Shown here in pieces: positions 11,091 through 20,761 of a stretch of 64,000 nucleotides of DNA; position 1 is the stretch's first letter, and every line of letters starts with the position of its first letter. Source of the stretch: Schizochytrium sp. TIO01 (taxonomy: Eukaryota > Sar > Bigyra > Thraustochytrida > Thraustochytriidae); assembly GCA_004764695.1 (NCBI GenBank), contig SMSO01000008.1, positions 657,001-721,000 on the forward strand. Reading direction: 5' to 3'. The notes under the pieces were generated by a model. The model saw only the letters and a list, made by a program, of their open reading frames with translations, was not told the DNA's origin and made no database searches. The position numbers and the translations under genes were made by a program.

Positions 11091-14000
11091 ATGGGTAAGC
11101 TCGACGGCGGAGCCGGAGCACGGTACCGTAACCTGGCCCGGCAGCGCGTGAGCGAGCGGTGGCTGGAGGCCATCGTGGTGGTGGCTTTCCATGTGGAACA
11201 CGGGCAAGTGATCGAGGACGTCTTTGACGTCGAGGGCCGCGGGCTCTCGGAGCGCGCCAAGCGGAAAATATGCTCCCTGTCGCTGCCGGACTCCAACAGC
11301 GGCCAGAACGGCGATGTACAGTACTTCTTTAGGTACCGTGACAGCGACGACGCCCTCTTGGACACCTCGAAGTCATCGTCGAATTCATCTACATCACTGT
11401 CTTTGTCAATATCAAACTCGGTCTCATCATTGTCAGGCTCACCGACCTTGACAGCTTCATCAAATTTCGTATCAACTCATAATTCCACAACGAGAGCATC
11501 TCCAACGCTACCTGGAGGAGGAAACCATAACCACCACTCCCTACATGGGGCCAATTCCGCATGGACTCCTCATTCTAGTGCGCACACCACAGCACCTTTG
11601 GAGGAAGACTTCGTGTATTGCTCGGCATTCTTCAGGCAGATCAAAGACAAAGCTCTCAAGAGAGGATATTTCCAGAAATCCGTGGTGCTTGTGTCGAAAA
11701 ACCCCTTCACAAGCTTTCTGGCGGATTGCACATTTGTGGTGGGGCCACTTTTCTTCGAGTTTGGCAAGGTGGTCCTTGAAGCTATCACAAAAGATGTCCA
11801 GGCGTGGCCGCAGCCTGAGCCAGGGAGGACCTTCAGGCTGCCCATCGCAGGAAGCTCACTCGTTACAGTGGTGCCGAGACAGTTTGAAGATCTCAGGAAC
11901 TTCCACAGTAACAGACGACGACGCCGAACAAGAAGTCATGATAATGACAACAACGGTAGTAGTATTGATAAGAATGGAAATCGCAGCCCGTATCTTGCCA
12001 ACAGAGGTAAAGTTGGGGCTTCACAGTCGCAATCCAAGAAAATTGGTCTGGGCAGGGGCCAGGCGCATGACCCATCACTTCTGCGAGAATTTCACGCACA
12101 ACAGCAACAACAGCAGCAGCAGCAACAACAACAGCAACAACAACAACAACAACAGGTATCATCGTCGGCTTCTCATGGAGAAGCGATATCACCGAGCTCA
12201 CCAGCGCTTATGTCTCTTTCGAGCCCTAGTACAGGATCTCCAGGAACGGCTGGTATGGCTGGGGAAAGTTTTACATCTTCTGAGAGAGAATATGCTAAAA
12301 ATGGCGACGGTGAAGCTGAGGAGGACATTGAAACCCCAAATGGACATCAGCATGAGTCTATTGCGCTTCTCTCCTCTGAGAGAACCAATCGCTTGAAAGA
12401 TGGAACCTCGATGTCAGCATCATCCAGTGCCTCAGGCGAAGTAAACTATAGTGTAGCGCGTATTTTCCAGCACCCTCCCGAAACAAACCCAGGCCTTTTC
12501 CAGGATATTCCTCTGTTCTCAACCTTTGGTGGCTTATCTGTGGCCTTGTGGCATATTTGGGAGCTTGCCCTGGCCGGTGAGCCAATATTGGTGCTAGCAC
12601 CGACCCCTGACCGGTGCTCACAAGCCGTGTTAGCCATAGCAAGTCTCATTGCTCCAATTGCATATAATGGTGATTATCGCCCTTATTTTACCATCTATGA
12701 CTCAGACTTTATGGAGATCAGTCGTAAACATGATGAGTTGCGTGGCCAAGATATGCCCTCCATCGTTTTAGGCGTCACTAACCCGTACTTCCTGAAAACA
12801 CTCGAATTTTGGCCGAATGTGATCTCAATGGGCGGTCCGCACCCATCTACAACAGCACTTTCTCGGTCAGCTACCCCGCCACCTAAAGCGAGCGATGAGT
12901 CTTCTTCAATGACCGGAAATAGAGCGTCTGCAGGTTCTCATGCCTCAGGCCCCCCTGCTGCAACCATGAGCGGGAACGGGAGCATGGCTACATGCTTCGA
13001 CCTTGATGCACGCTATCAGCAAATCATCGAGTCGTCGCAGCGCCTTCACCGCCAAAATAGCTCCTGCATGTCGCATGCGAGCCATCAGCAACAACACAGC
13101 CTAAGCGTGGATGGCCTCGACATTAAGACGGCTCGGTATCACCCGACAGTGGCGAAGCGAGGTGCATCGTTGCGTGCACTCTTGACGGACCAAAAGTACG
13201 AACGATCTATCATCCTCACGCGTGATGAGCCTGGCGTACCTCCTGACAAGACCGTGCTCCAGCAACTTCTAACCGAGCACGATGCAGAGAACGCCGAACT
13301 TGTTACGTTACAAGGTGAAAAATATGATGTAGAGCCGCCTGCCTTATCTGTGAATAACGCGCTCTTGCGCCAGCACTTTACGCATCTTACTCGGTGTTTT
13401 CTTCGGCCTTTGGAAAATTACTTTAATTTGGAGTCTGTAGGTTCGCGAGCTGCGCGAGAGGGTGGAATTAGCATTACTGCATACAATGAGCCTTCATTAC
13501 TCATTGAGAAATTCAGTGAAGAGTCTTTCCTCCTTGAGTTAGAGGCGCAGCTGCCTGAGAAGGAGTTGCGCCGCACTAACTGGCGGGAACTTTACCGCAA
13601 ATTTATTAATGGCCCCAATTTCATGCCATGGTTCAACCAACAGCGCATTAGGCTCGAGTACCAACTCGAACACATCTATCGCCACTTGCGTCTCAACACT
13701 GACCCTGATGTGCTTTTGCAATCTGCTGGAGCGGCTGAGGAGGTGCGTGAGCGCCTCTTGCGGCGCCAATACCAAGCGCGTCTTGAGCAAAAATCCGACA
13801 CTCTTAGGTCGTCTCAGGGCTCATCAACTTCGTCTATCAGGACAGATGGAAAGGGCTCTTCAATGTATTCGTCGACTCGTAGCGGTTTTGACGAAGAAGG
13901 AGACAGCCATTCTGAAGAGGGAGATAACTTAGTTCTCAATGATTTATCCTCATCAAAGACAAATGGTGATCAAGAGGATGTTGACAATCGTCGTAGTTTC

Positions 14001-14132
14001 CGTCTATATCGTCGTGTTAAGCAAGCTTTGGATCGAGAACTTGCAAGGCCTGAGACAGAACGTGATGATGAACTTTGCTCTAAAATTCAGGAGCACCTTG
14101 AAATCATTCAGTCTTTGATCGCAGGCATGTGA
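11091..14132 (+). CDS. DENND6: DENND6-like Rab guanine nucleotide exchange factor
   Basis: A single-exon frame of 1013 codons from the first ATG (11091; the upstream in-frame GTG is not a credible start). DENND6 proteins activate Rabs, with Rab14 the known partner in animals, on recycling endosomes. Conserved blocks match the family. Residues ~15-85 carry WLEAIVVVAFHVEHGQVIE and the CSLSLPDSNSG motif. Residues ~170-270 include KRGYFQKSVVLVSK. Residues ~455-585 include LWHIWELALAGEPILVLAPT and PSIVLGVTNPYFLKTLEFWP. Residues ~680-880 end in a WFNQQR helix region. Animal proteins are about 600 residues; this one is larger because Ser-rich and Gln-rich spacers, including a run of about 19 glutamines near residues 337-355, separate the conserved blocks. 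The C-terminal ~60 residues are helical. Confidence 0.88.
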   Translation: MGKLDGGAGARYRNLARQRVSERWLEAIVVVAFHVEHGQVIEDVFDVEGRGLSERAKRKICSLSLPDSNSGQNGDVQYFFRYRDSDDALLDTSKSSSNSSTSLSLSISNSVSSLSGSPTLTASSNFVSTHNSTTRASPTLPGGGNHNHHSLHGANSAWTPHSSAHTTAPLEEDFVYCSAFFRQIKDKALKRGYFQKSVVLVSKNPFTSFLADCTFVVGPLFFEFGKVVLEAITKDVQAWPQPEPGRTFRLPIAGSSLVTVVPRQFEDLRNFHSNRRRRRTRSHDNDNNGSSIDKNGNRSPYLANRGKVGASQSQSKKIGLGRGQAHDPSLLREFHAQQQQQQQQQQQQQQQQQQQVSSSASHGEAISPSSPALMSLSSPSTGSPGTAGMAGESFTSSEREYAKNGDGEAEEDIETPNGHQHESIALLSSERTNRLKDGTSMSASSSASGEVNYSVARIFQHPPETNPGLFQDIPLFSTFGGLSVALWHIWELALAGEPILVLAPTPDRCSQAVLAIASLIAPIAYNGDYRPYFTIYDSDFMEISRKHDELRGQDMPSIVLGVTNPYFLKTLEFWPNVISMGGPHPSTTALSRSATPPPKASDESSSMTGNRASAGSHASGPPAATMSGNGSMATCFDLDARYQQIIESSQRLHRQNSSCMSHASHQQQHSLSVDGLDIKTARYHPTVAKRGASLRALLTDQKYERSIILTRDEPGVPPDKTVLQQLLTEHDAENAELVTLQGEKYDVEPPALSVNNALLRQHFTHLTRCFLRPLENYFNLESVGSRAAREGGISITAYNEPSLLIEKFSEESFLLELEAQLPEKELRRTNWRELYRKFINGPNFMPWFNQQRIRLEYQLEHIYRHLRLNTDPDVLLQSAGAAEEVRERLLRRQYQARLEQKSDTLRSSQGSSTSSIRTDGKGSSMYSSTRSGFDEEGDSHSEEGDNLVLNDLSSSKTNGDQEDVDNRRSFRLYRRVKQALDRELARPETERDDELCSKIQEHLEIIQSLIAGM
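12098..12156 (+). repeat. CAA/CAG polyglutamine tract inside DENND6
   Basis: About 19 consecutive CAA and CAG codons in frame with the DENND6 CDS. The codons are mixed, so this is not a pure CAG expansion. Confidence 0.9.
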
Positions 14133-14651
14133 ATAATCGTCAGTAATCTGATACCTTTGTGAGGGGGTCGCGTTCTCTATCTAGAAACTAGTAAAAAAAT
14201 AACTTCATTATTTGCAAATCTGATTTTATAGCAGAATCATTTTGTTCCTACAACATTCTCAGGCGAAATATTTTCTGACAAGGAAGCATGAAGTAAACTC
14301 AGGTGGCGAGGTAACTGAGTCACTGGTGAAATAAGTCGATCAATGGCGATGCCTTGCATAGTGCCTCTTCGTGTGTTCGTGCTTTCGTTGGTGACTGCTT
14401 TGAATATTCAAATGTATCTTTTTTTGTTTGTTTCCCTGACTGCTAAACTAGAAATAATTTACCAGAACTTCTCTTTCTCTCGTTAAGTTGAGGTTTAACA
14501 TTGCAACGTTTAGCGCAGATGGACCTCCCTTTTTCTTTGTTAAAAAGAAAGGCACACGCACCGCACATAATATACATACAAGCGGATAGCTAATAAACTA
14601 AGAAGGCACTATGATTTAGGATGACAAGAGCATTGCGTCAAACATAAAAAA
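14133..14651. other. 3' flank of DENND6
   Basis: AT-rich sequence with no open frame of note; it presumably holds the DENND6 3' UTR. Confidence 0.5.
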
Positions 14652-15213
14652 GACTCAGCACTGGACGCGCTAGAACCTGTTCTGGCAGATATGCCGGTAG
14701 ACAAGTACGGATTTAAGATGTTCTGCGCCACTACGACAGGTTTCTTTAAGGGAGATGCAGATCTCCTCAAGTACCAATTAGGCTATGCTCCTGATCGCCG
14801 CAAGGATAACTCTGAGAACCAGCTGGAATGGACGCGATTCAATGTCAATCACACGGGTTGATATTTCCCTTAGGTAAAACGCAAGACCTTTTGTCCCAGG
14901 CCGCCCATAAACAAGATATAGTCGCCTGGAGGCCAGAGCCAATTCTGCGACGTAGAGCAATGAGAGAATGTGTAGATTGGAGATTCATTGGAGGAATTCC
15001 TTCCTAAGAGTGCTTGTGCGGTATAGGTGGCGATTTACCAATTACGAAGTGCGGAAGTACCTGCGAGTATACGAGAGAACGCAATTCTATTTCACTTGCA
15101 CGCTGCGCAGAGCTCGGGGAGCTTTCTCGCAACCGTTGGCTAGGCAATATTGCTTATCAGGCGCCCGTGATGTACAGCATTTCAAGAATGCAACCAAAGG
15201 CGTGCCGACATGA
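14652..15213 (+). pseudogene. Frameshifted coding relic, family unknown
   Basis: Three abutting plus-strand frames look like successive parts of one protein. Frame 1 runs 14652-14861, includes MPVDKYGFKMFCATTTGFFK and ends at TGA. Frame 2 is shifted by two bases, runs from about 14850 to TAA 15005-15007 and includes DIVAWRPEPILRRRAMRECV. Frame 3 continues to 15213 and includes YRWRFTNYEVRKYLRVYER. The frame 1/2 switch occurs within a few codons with no intron-sized gap, so a small indel is the simplest explanation. I do not recognise the family. Either a pseudogene next to DENND6 or a real gene with sequencing indels. Confidence 0.4.
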
Positions 15214-15767
15214 ACTTACATCAATGTGTACCGCACGCTTGATAACCGAGACAACAACATTTGACCCTTATTTCTGTCTAGCAGAACTCAATTTCCCCTC
15301 TTCCACCTCATACCAGGCAAGGCAAGTAGGTCTCTCGGGAACGAGATTTACTTGTACTCTGCTCTCACACGTGCATCTGAGAGCCTCTCTGCTAAGAAGC
15401 TTGGCTCGTGCTGATCAATGATCGCCATCACTACAATCGTCGCCCATGAACCTCTTCCACCTCGACCTCAACCTCAAGTTGGACTTCAGACTTACTTACT
15501 TCACACGTACACACCTTTCTCCAAGTCCTGAGAGAAAGTGGGTTTATCCAAGTTGCACTTGAAGCAACTTCAACATGGAGGCGGTAGCTTCCTCGTGGCA
15601 CGACAAGTACGCACCTAGCGAGATAGGCACATATACAAAAAGCAGCAGAAGCTGCCAAGTCACCGCCACGGGGGCAATTTTAAGGAGTGACTGCTGCTAC
15701 AAATTCCGGTGTTATAGGTACTGCGTCACCGAGCACCGCGAACGGCCACTCAAGCAAGCATGCAAGC

Positions 15768-15811
<44 letters not shown>

Positions 15812-16738
15812 TCTTCCACTCAGCAGCAACTATCCACCCTGAGCTTCCTCGTCGTCGATATCCACGAGGTTCTCGTCGAAACCTTCTCGCAAAGCCATCA
15901 TCATTACCAATCCCTGCAGCGCACAGCGATCAATGCTCTCGAGATGAGATCAGAAACTCACCTTTTCCACCTAACTTTAACAGTTGTAATTAGCAGTGCA
16001 AATCTGTGTACCCGAGGTCTTTTATTGGTTGCACGCACACGCCCTTCCTAGCATGAGTATGGTGAATACCCTGGGTCTTGTGGGTGTGCACGACCCTTAC
16101 AAGGGTCGCGTGTATGCGCGATCAGGGCTGCACAAACAATGCGCAAACGAGGGCTCAACTGAAGAGCGCAAGAGTTTTTATTAGCCCAGTGGAGAACTGA
16201 TAAAGAGGCGCGACACATATTGAATTAGTATGGGGCAGGCTCACAAAGAATATAAAAAGGATACTAAAAGACATGTAAAAGGAATTAAGATAGCAGCAAT
16301 GAGTCATTTGAAAGATCTCTAAAAGGAGTGTAAACACATGGTCTTTGTGAGGAGATATAAAGTTTGATACAAAATGACTAGAATCAGAGAAGAAAAAGGT
16401 ACCAGTGGTGTTGTGAGGGGAGGGTAAGATCTGTGGTGGAAAGTCGGATTGAAAATGTTAAAAAGCAGAAGAGTGCAAAGCACACCTCGAAAGAAAGAAA
16501 AGAAAGTAATGCGCGAAGTGAGTGATATGAATAATGAGGGAATAACCGAATGAAATCGATCACTTTTTAGTAGTTTCTTTTAAGAAGCGATGTTAGTTGG
16601 ATAATGAATCATTGGGCCATTGTGAGAAGAGAAGAGAAGTTGAAAGCGATACTGAGTAAGATCAACCAAGTCCTCGTTTCTGCAAATCCACAACAAGCAC
16701 AGCGAAAGCTCAAGTCCGCGACAAGAAGCTCGAAGAAG
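15214..16738. other. Intergenic region upstream of mevalonate kinase
   Basis: Contains an (AAGC)n microsatellite and otherwise no convincing gene. The frame that opens at 16604 (45 codons, true ATG) runs into the mevalonate kinase CDS and could be a basic N-terminal extension or targeting peptide, but its composition is AT-rich and UTR-like. Confidence 0.45.
15750..15811. repeat. (AAGC)n microsatellite
   Basis: About fifteen AAGC units with two early variants. Confidence 0.9.
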
Positions 16739-18358
16739 ATGACCGCCGCAGAGAACGGAGCCGTGGCCACCGCCGACGGCGCCAAGAAACGCAAGACGGA
16801 AGATGCCGTCGAAGCCGTGGAGCACAAGGGCTTTGGCAAGCTCATCCTCTTCGGTGAGCACTTTGTGGTCTACAAGAAGCCCGCTCTTGTCGGTGCTGTC
16901 AAGGCCGCCACCGTCGCTGAGGTTGAGCTGAGCCCCGAAGGTGTTTGGTCCCAGGGCCTCATTGTTGAGGACGACCGCCCCGCCGTGCCGGGCTACAAGG
17001 ACAAGAAGGCCGAGGAGATGTTCGAGTCCACTCGCCTTGTGCTCAAGCACTTTGACCTCGACTCCAACAAGCGTGGCGTCAAGGTCATCCTCAAGGGCGA
17101 CCTCGCCCCCGTGTCTGGCATTGGTGCCAGTGCCGGTAAGTTGAAAAGATCTGAGTTCGTATAGAATCGTGATAGATCGCCATGTGAAGTCCAACCAACA
17201 GCAGCGAAATCTTGCTTTTCTGCTTGTCCGTCCATTTTGGAGACACCCTCATACTCTCATAGAAACAGTTCATGAGATCTGATCTCTTGCTGGATGGGGA
17301 AAAGGGATGTAAATGTGACTTTGCAGTGCTCTTGCGGTATCAAATCAAATTAGATGAGATCAAGTTCCAGAGTGCTGGAATTGTCCAAGAAGTGTGCTGG
17401 ACGGAGTCAAGATCATGTTGTATAAACCCACATGTATGAATGTGAGGTTTGCATCGCTTGGCCTGAGATGGCCTGAGATCTGCTTGCAAGCGCTATGTGA
17501 TTATGCCTGAGGGTTTGGTGGAGGAATGAGTAGGAATACTGACTGATCTGAGTTTATTGGCTGATTGCGTTAAATGCTACCTTTTTTCAATTCAATCGGT
17601 TATAGCCAACTGTGTCTCTGTCGCTCGCGCCCTTGCTGCCGCTCTCGGCAAGGAGGTTGATGAGGACGAGATCAACCAGGCCGCCTACGAGGGTGAGATG
17701 GCCTACCACGGTACCCCTTCCGGTAAGTTGTATAGCAAAGAACTGAAATATACCTCTTCAAGACAAATTAAATGCCTTCGTATACTTAAAACATGGACAC
17801 GGACATGCTAACTTTCAAGAGCACTGCTGATATAAATATTCCACAGGTATCGACAACACTGCCTCCACCTTCGGCGGTGTCCTCCGCTTCCAGCGCACTG
17901 ACGACAAGCCCCTCTTCGACAAGAAGAAGCTCCCCGTCGAGATCCCCATTGTGTACGCTAGCTCCGGTATTACTTCTTCCACCACTGAGGTTGTCGGTGA
18001 TGTGCGCGCCAAGCGTGAGGCTGACATGGCCTGGTACGAGGCCCTCGAGAAGGAGTACATGGAGATCTTTGACGAGGCTGAGAAGGCCATCTCCGAGGGT
18101 GGTGATGACCTTGTCAAGACCCTTGCCGCACTTGCTGACCGCAACCACGCTGTCTGCCAGAAGCTCACTGTCAGCTGCAAGGAGCTCGACGACCTCGTCG
18201 ATACTGCTCGCGCCGCTGGTGCCCTTGGCGCCAAGATGAGCGGCACCGGCCGTGGTGGCCTCATGTTCGCCATCTGCGCTGACGAGGCTGCCCAGGAGAA
18301 GGTCGCTGAGGCCCTCTCCAAGACCGCTGCCCATGTGTGGAAGACCTCGTTCCAGTAA
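16739..18358 (+). CDS. Mevalonate kinase (three exons)
   Basis: ATP-dependent phosphorylation of mevalonate to 5-phosphomevalonate in the cytosolic isoprenoid/sterol pathway. Exons 16739-17135, 17606-17722 and 17847-18358 are joined by GT...AG introns of 470 and 124 bp and total 1026 nt, giving 341 residues. GHMP-kinase motifs are in order: GKLILFGEHFVVY near the N-terminus; the ATP loop SGIGASAANC, split by intron 1; GTPSGIDNTASTFGG, split by intron 2; and GAKMSGTGRGG near the C-terminus. The combination of IGASA, RPAVPGY and SGTGRGG resembles trypanosomatid-type mevalonate kinases rather than the animal form. The start at 16739 places the kinase fold about 35 residues in; a longer start at 16604 cannot be excluded. 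Confidence 0.9.
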
Positions 18359-19189
18359 GCGTTATGCTGCCGTTGTTCTACTGCTTCACCGCTGCCTTGC
18401 GAAAATCATAAATAACTTTACCAACCTGACAGCAAGGTCGCGAATTTAACCATGAAGAATTTTGCGTGTCAAGTCTGCCTGTTAATCATCAAAGTCCTTT
18501 GTCCTGCAGCAATCCCAAGCCTTTTTTTTATGCTTTATGTTTGTCTTTGCATTTGCAGTCCTTGGTGGTGCGTGGCGTTTTTTTTTATAACTCTTGCACA
18601 GCAATGCCAAAGGCTGATCTCTTCTACGTCGAGCCAGAACACCCCATATTTATCCCACTCTTGCCGTCGAAGTCGACCTGCGCCACTCTCAATTACAATA
18701 TGAGCTGCACTTCCCTCCACTACTCTCAAGATCACAAATTGAAACACAGCAGCGATCCTCTATTTTACATCCATGCAATCCACATAACATCATTGCTAAT
18801 GAGAAGTTCTCAAACTCAAAGCAAGAGCTATGAGATTAGCAATCCCTGGCTTCGTTTCCCGGTTCTGCATGCAAGCCCTGCGATGCAATGCTCGTATCAG
18901 CCTTGGCACCTACTTCCTGCTGCCCTTGAAGATTAGCAACAAGCAAAGATATTAGATTAGCCTCTAATTAGTGTTATGCGATACTAAACAAATGACCTTG
19001 TACTAGTGCTAAGTGGCTTGAGATGAGAATGATGAAAGACTTAAGAAAAGTGGGAGTCGTCGAGACGATTTTGCTTCTGGTGCTCTGCGCTCAGGAGCTT
19101 GGGCAAATCTGTATTGTGAGACGCAAGGGCGTCATCAGCGAAATACATTTGCGCCTCCGTGCAAAGGTTTAGCAGATTGACTCGGCAAG
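18359..19189. other. Intergenic between mevalonate kinase and ArfGAP
   Basis: 3' UTR of mevalonate kinase (AATCATAAATAAC near 18406) and the promoter region of the ArfGAP gene. No gene supported; the short open frames here have no protein character. Confidence 0.5.
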
Positions 19190-20623
19190 ATGCAGTTTCA
19201 AGGGGAGCTGCGACAGCTCATCAAGTCTGTGCCGGGCAACGAGCTGTGCGTGGACTGCCGGGACCCGAACCCGACGTGGGCATCCGTGAACCTCGGGATC
19301 TTCATGTGCTTGGACTGCAGTGGTGTTCACAGAGCGATGGGTGTGCACATCAGCTTTGTAAAATCCATTAGCCTTGACAAATGGACGCCGCAATTCGTAG
19401 CCAATATGCGCAATGGCGGCAACCGAAGGGCCAATGCGTACTTTGAAGCCAAGCTGCCTGCAAATCACCCGAGACCGACCAATATGCGCGAGCGTGAAGA
19501 GTTCATTAGGAACAAATATCAACACCGACGTTGGGTCGCAGATGAAGCTCCGAAGCAGGTCGAGATCGACCAAAATAGCGTAGATCAAGACACATCTGCT
19601 GCGCAAAGCGCAGCTGGAGGTCGCAAGAAACGCATTCCTCCTTCTCAGAGAAGAGCAATGCAACAGCACCAACAGCCTCCTGCATCAAAGGCGGAAATGA
19701 ACTATGTAAATGACGATAATACAGCAGATACCGGTGACGATGTTCTTCTGTTTGGAGATATTAGTCAAGGAAATGATGCCATGTCGCTGCCACCGTCATC
19801 CACAGCAGACTTTTTGTCAACCATGACAAATTCATCACTGTCTTCGACGTCATCGGTATCGTCGGCGTCGTCTGCAGCACCGGCAGCAAGTGTCGCGTCG
19901 ATGTCTGGTGGGTCAGCTTTGTCATTTATTAATGGGAATGCAGCAACTGTTGCTTCGGGAACAACACCCTCGTCTTTACAAGGAGAGAGCACAAACGGTG
20001 GCTCTAGCAGTCTGGGTGGTCTTTTTCAGAACATGAACATCAAGTCTAATGGGAGAGCAACTCCGCCTTCACAACAAGCAGCTGAACCTCGGCAAGCTGA
20101 CCCCATGGACGATCTGCTCAACTTTGGAATGAACAACCCAATGCCTGTCACAAGCGCGCCACCGGCTCAAGCGACCTCGCAAATGATGGCACCGTCAGCC
20201 TCGAGGAGTACCTCTGAGTTTTCGTTTCTTGATCAGCTTGATGGAGGAGCATCAGTAGTTTCTACAAGCGCGGTGGCGGGAACTCCGCCTCTGCCAGCCC
20301 AGCCAGGTCAAAGTGACGCGCAGGCTCAACAGCAGCTTGATCAAATTCAATCGGAGCTTTCCCAGGTTGATGCAGAACTTACACAAGCCCTGGAGCTCCT
20401 GAAGATTTATGAAGCCGCCAAAAATAATCTTCTCCTCGCGAAGTCTCGCATCGAGCAGCTTAGCGGCTTTGTCGATAACCTGCAAATGCAGCGACTTGAC
20501 GCGTTGCATGTGACCAGTCCAAACTTACTAGAAGTTCGCAAACAACTCAACTCCATGGCAACAGAGACAGCAGGTAAAGTCAACAATACGCACTCAGCTG
20601 TTGTCCATGCACTGCAACATTGA
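19190..20623 (+). CDS. ArfGAP domain protein (SMAP/AGD type)
   Basis: A single-exon gene of 477 residues that should stimulate GTP hydrolysis on Arf GTPases in vesicle traffic. Residues 1-125 form the ArfGAP zinc module: C20, C23, C40 and C43 give the CxxC-x16-CxxC finger, followed by GVHR with the catalytic arginine at 48 and the conserved segment LDKWTPQF. Residues ~150-390 are low complexity (Ser, Ala, Gln), as in adaptor-binding tails of this class. Residues ~395-455 form a coiled coil beginning near [20 protein letters not shown]. The short N-terminus and single GAP domain without PH or ankyrin repeats fit the SMAP/Gts1/AGD5 group. The ATG follows a purine at -3. Confidence 0.88.
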   Translation: MQFQGELRQLIKSVPGNELCVDCRDPNPTWASVNLGIFMCLDCSGVHRAMGVHISFVKSISLDKWTPQFVANMRNGGNRRANAYFEAKLPANHPRPTNMREREEFIRNKYQHRRWVADEAPKQVEIDQNSVDQDTSAAQSAAGGRKKRIPPSQRRAMQQHQQPPASKAEMNYVNDDNTADTGDDVLLFGDISQGNDAMSLPPSSTADFLSTMTNSSLSSTSSVSSASSAAPAASVASMSGGSALSFINGNAATVASGTTPSSLQGESTNGGSSSLGGLFQNMNIKSNGRATPPSQQAAEPRQADPMDDLLNFGMNNPMPVTSAPPAQATSQMMAPSASRSTSEFSFLDQLDGGASVVSTSAVAGTPPLPAQPGQSDAQAQQQLDQIQSELSQVDAELTQALELLKIYEAAKNNLLLAKSRIEQLSGFVDNLQMQRLDALHVTSPNLLEVRKQLNSMATETAGKVNNTHSAVVHALQH

Positions 20624-20761
20624 AATCACGAATCAAATATTTTCTTTCATACTCTTCTATCACATATATCAAATTCCTCAACCTTGGACCACGCACCCTA
20701 CAAGCAAGTTTGGCATCTGCGGGGGAGATTTAAATCACCCCACCAGTCTATAATTCGCGTG
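20624..20761. other. Shared 3' region of convergent genes
   Basis: 138 bp between the stops of the ArfGAP gene (+) and the RCC1-BTB gene (-); it must carry the 3' ends of both. Confidence 0.5.

Noticed and set aside
10832-11098. Lys/Glu- and Phe-rich frames on both strands before DENND6
   Set aside because: Products of the TTTC/GAAA microsatellite.
11893-12201. Minus frame with poly-Val/Ala over the DENND6 polyQ tract
   Set aside because: The reverse complement of CAA/CAG gives TTG/CTG/GTT runs; an artefact of the repeat.
17786-18334. 182-codon minus-strand frame over mevalonate kinase exon 3
   Set aside because: Antisense shadow of the conserved exon.
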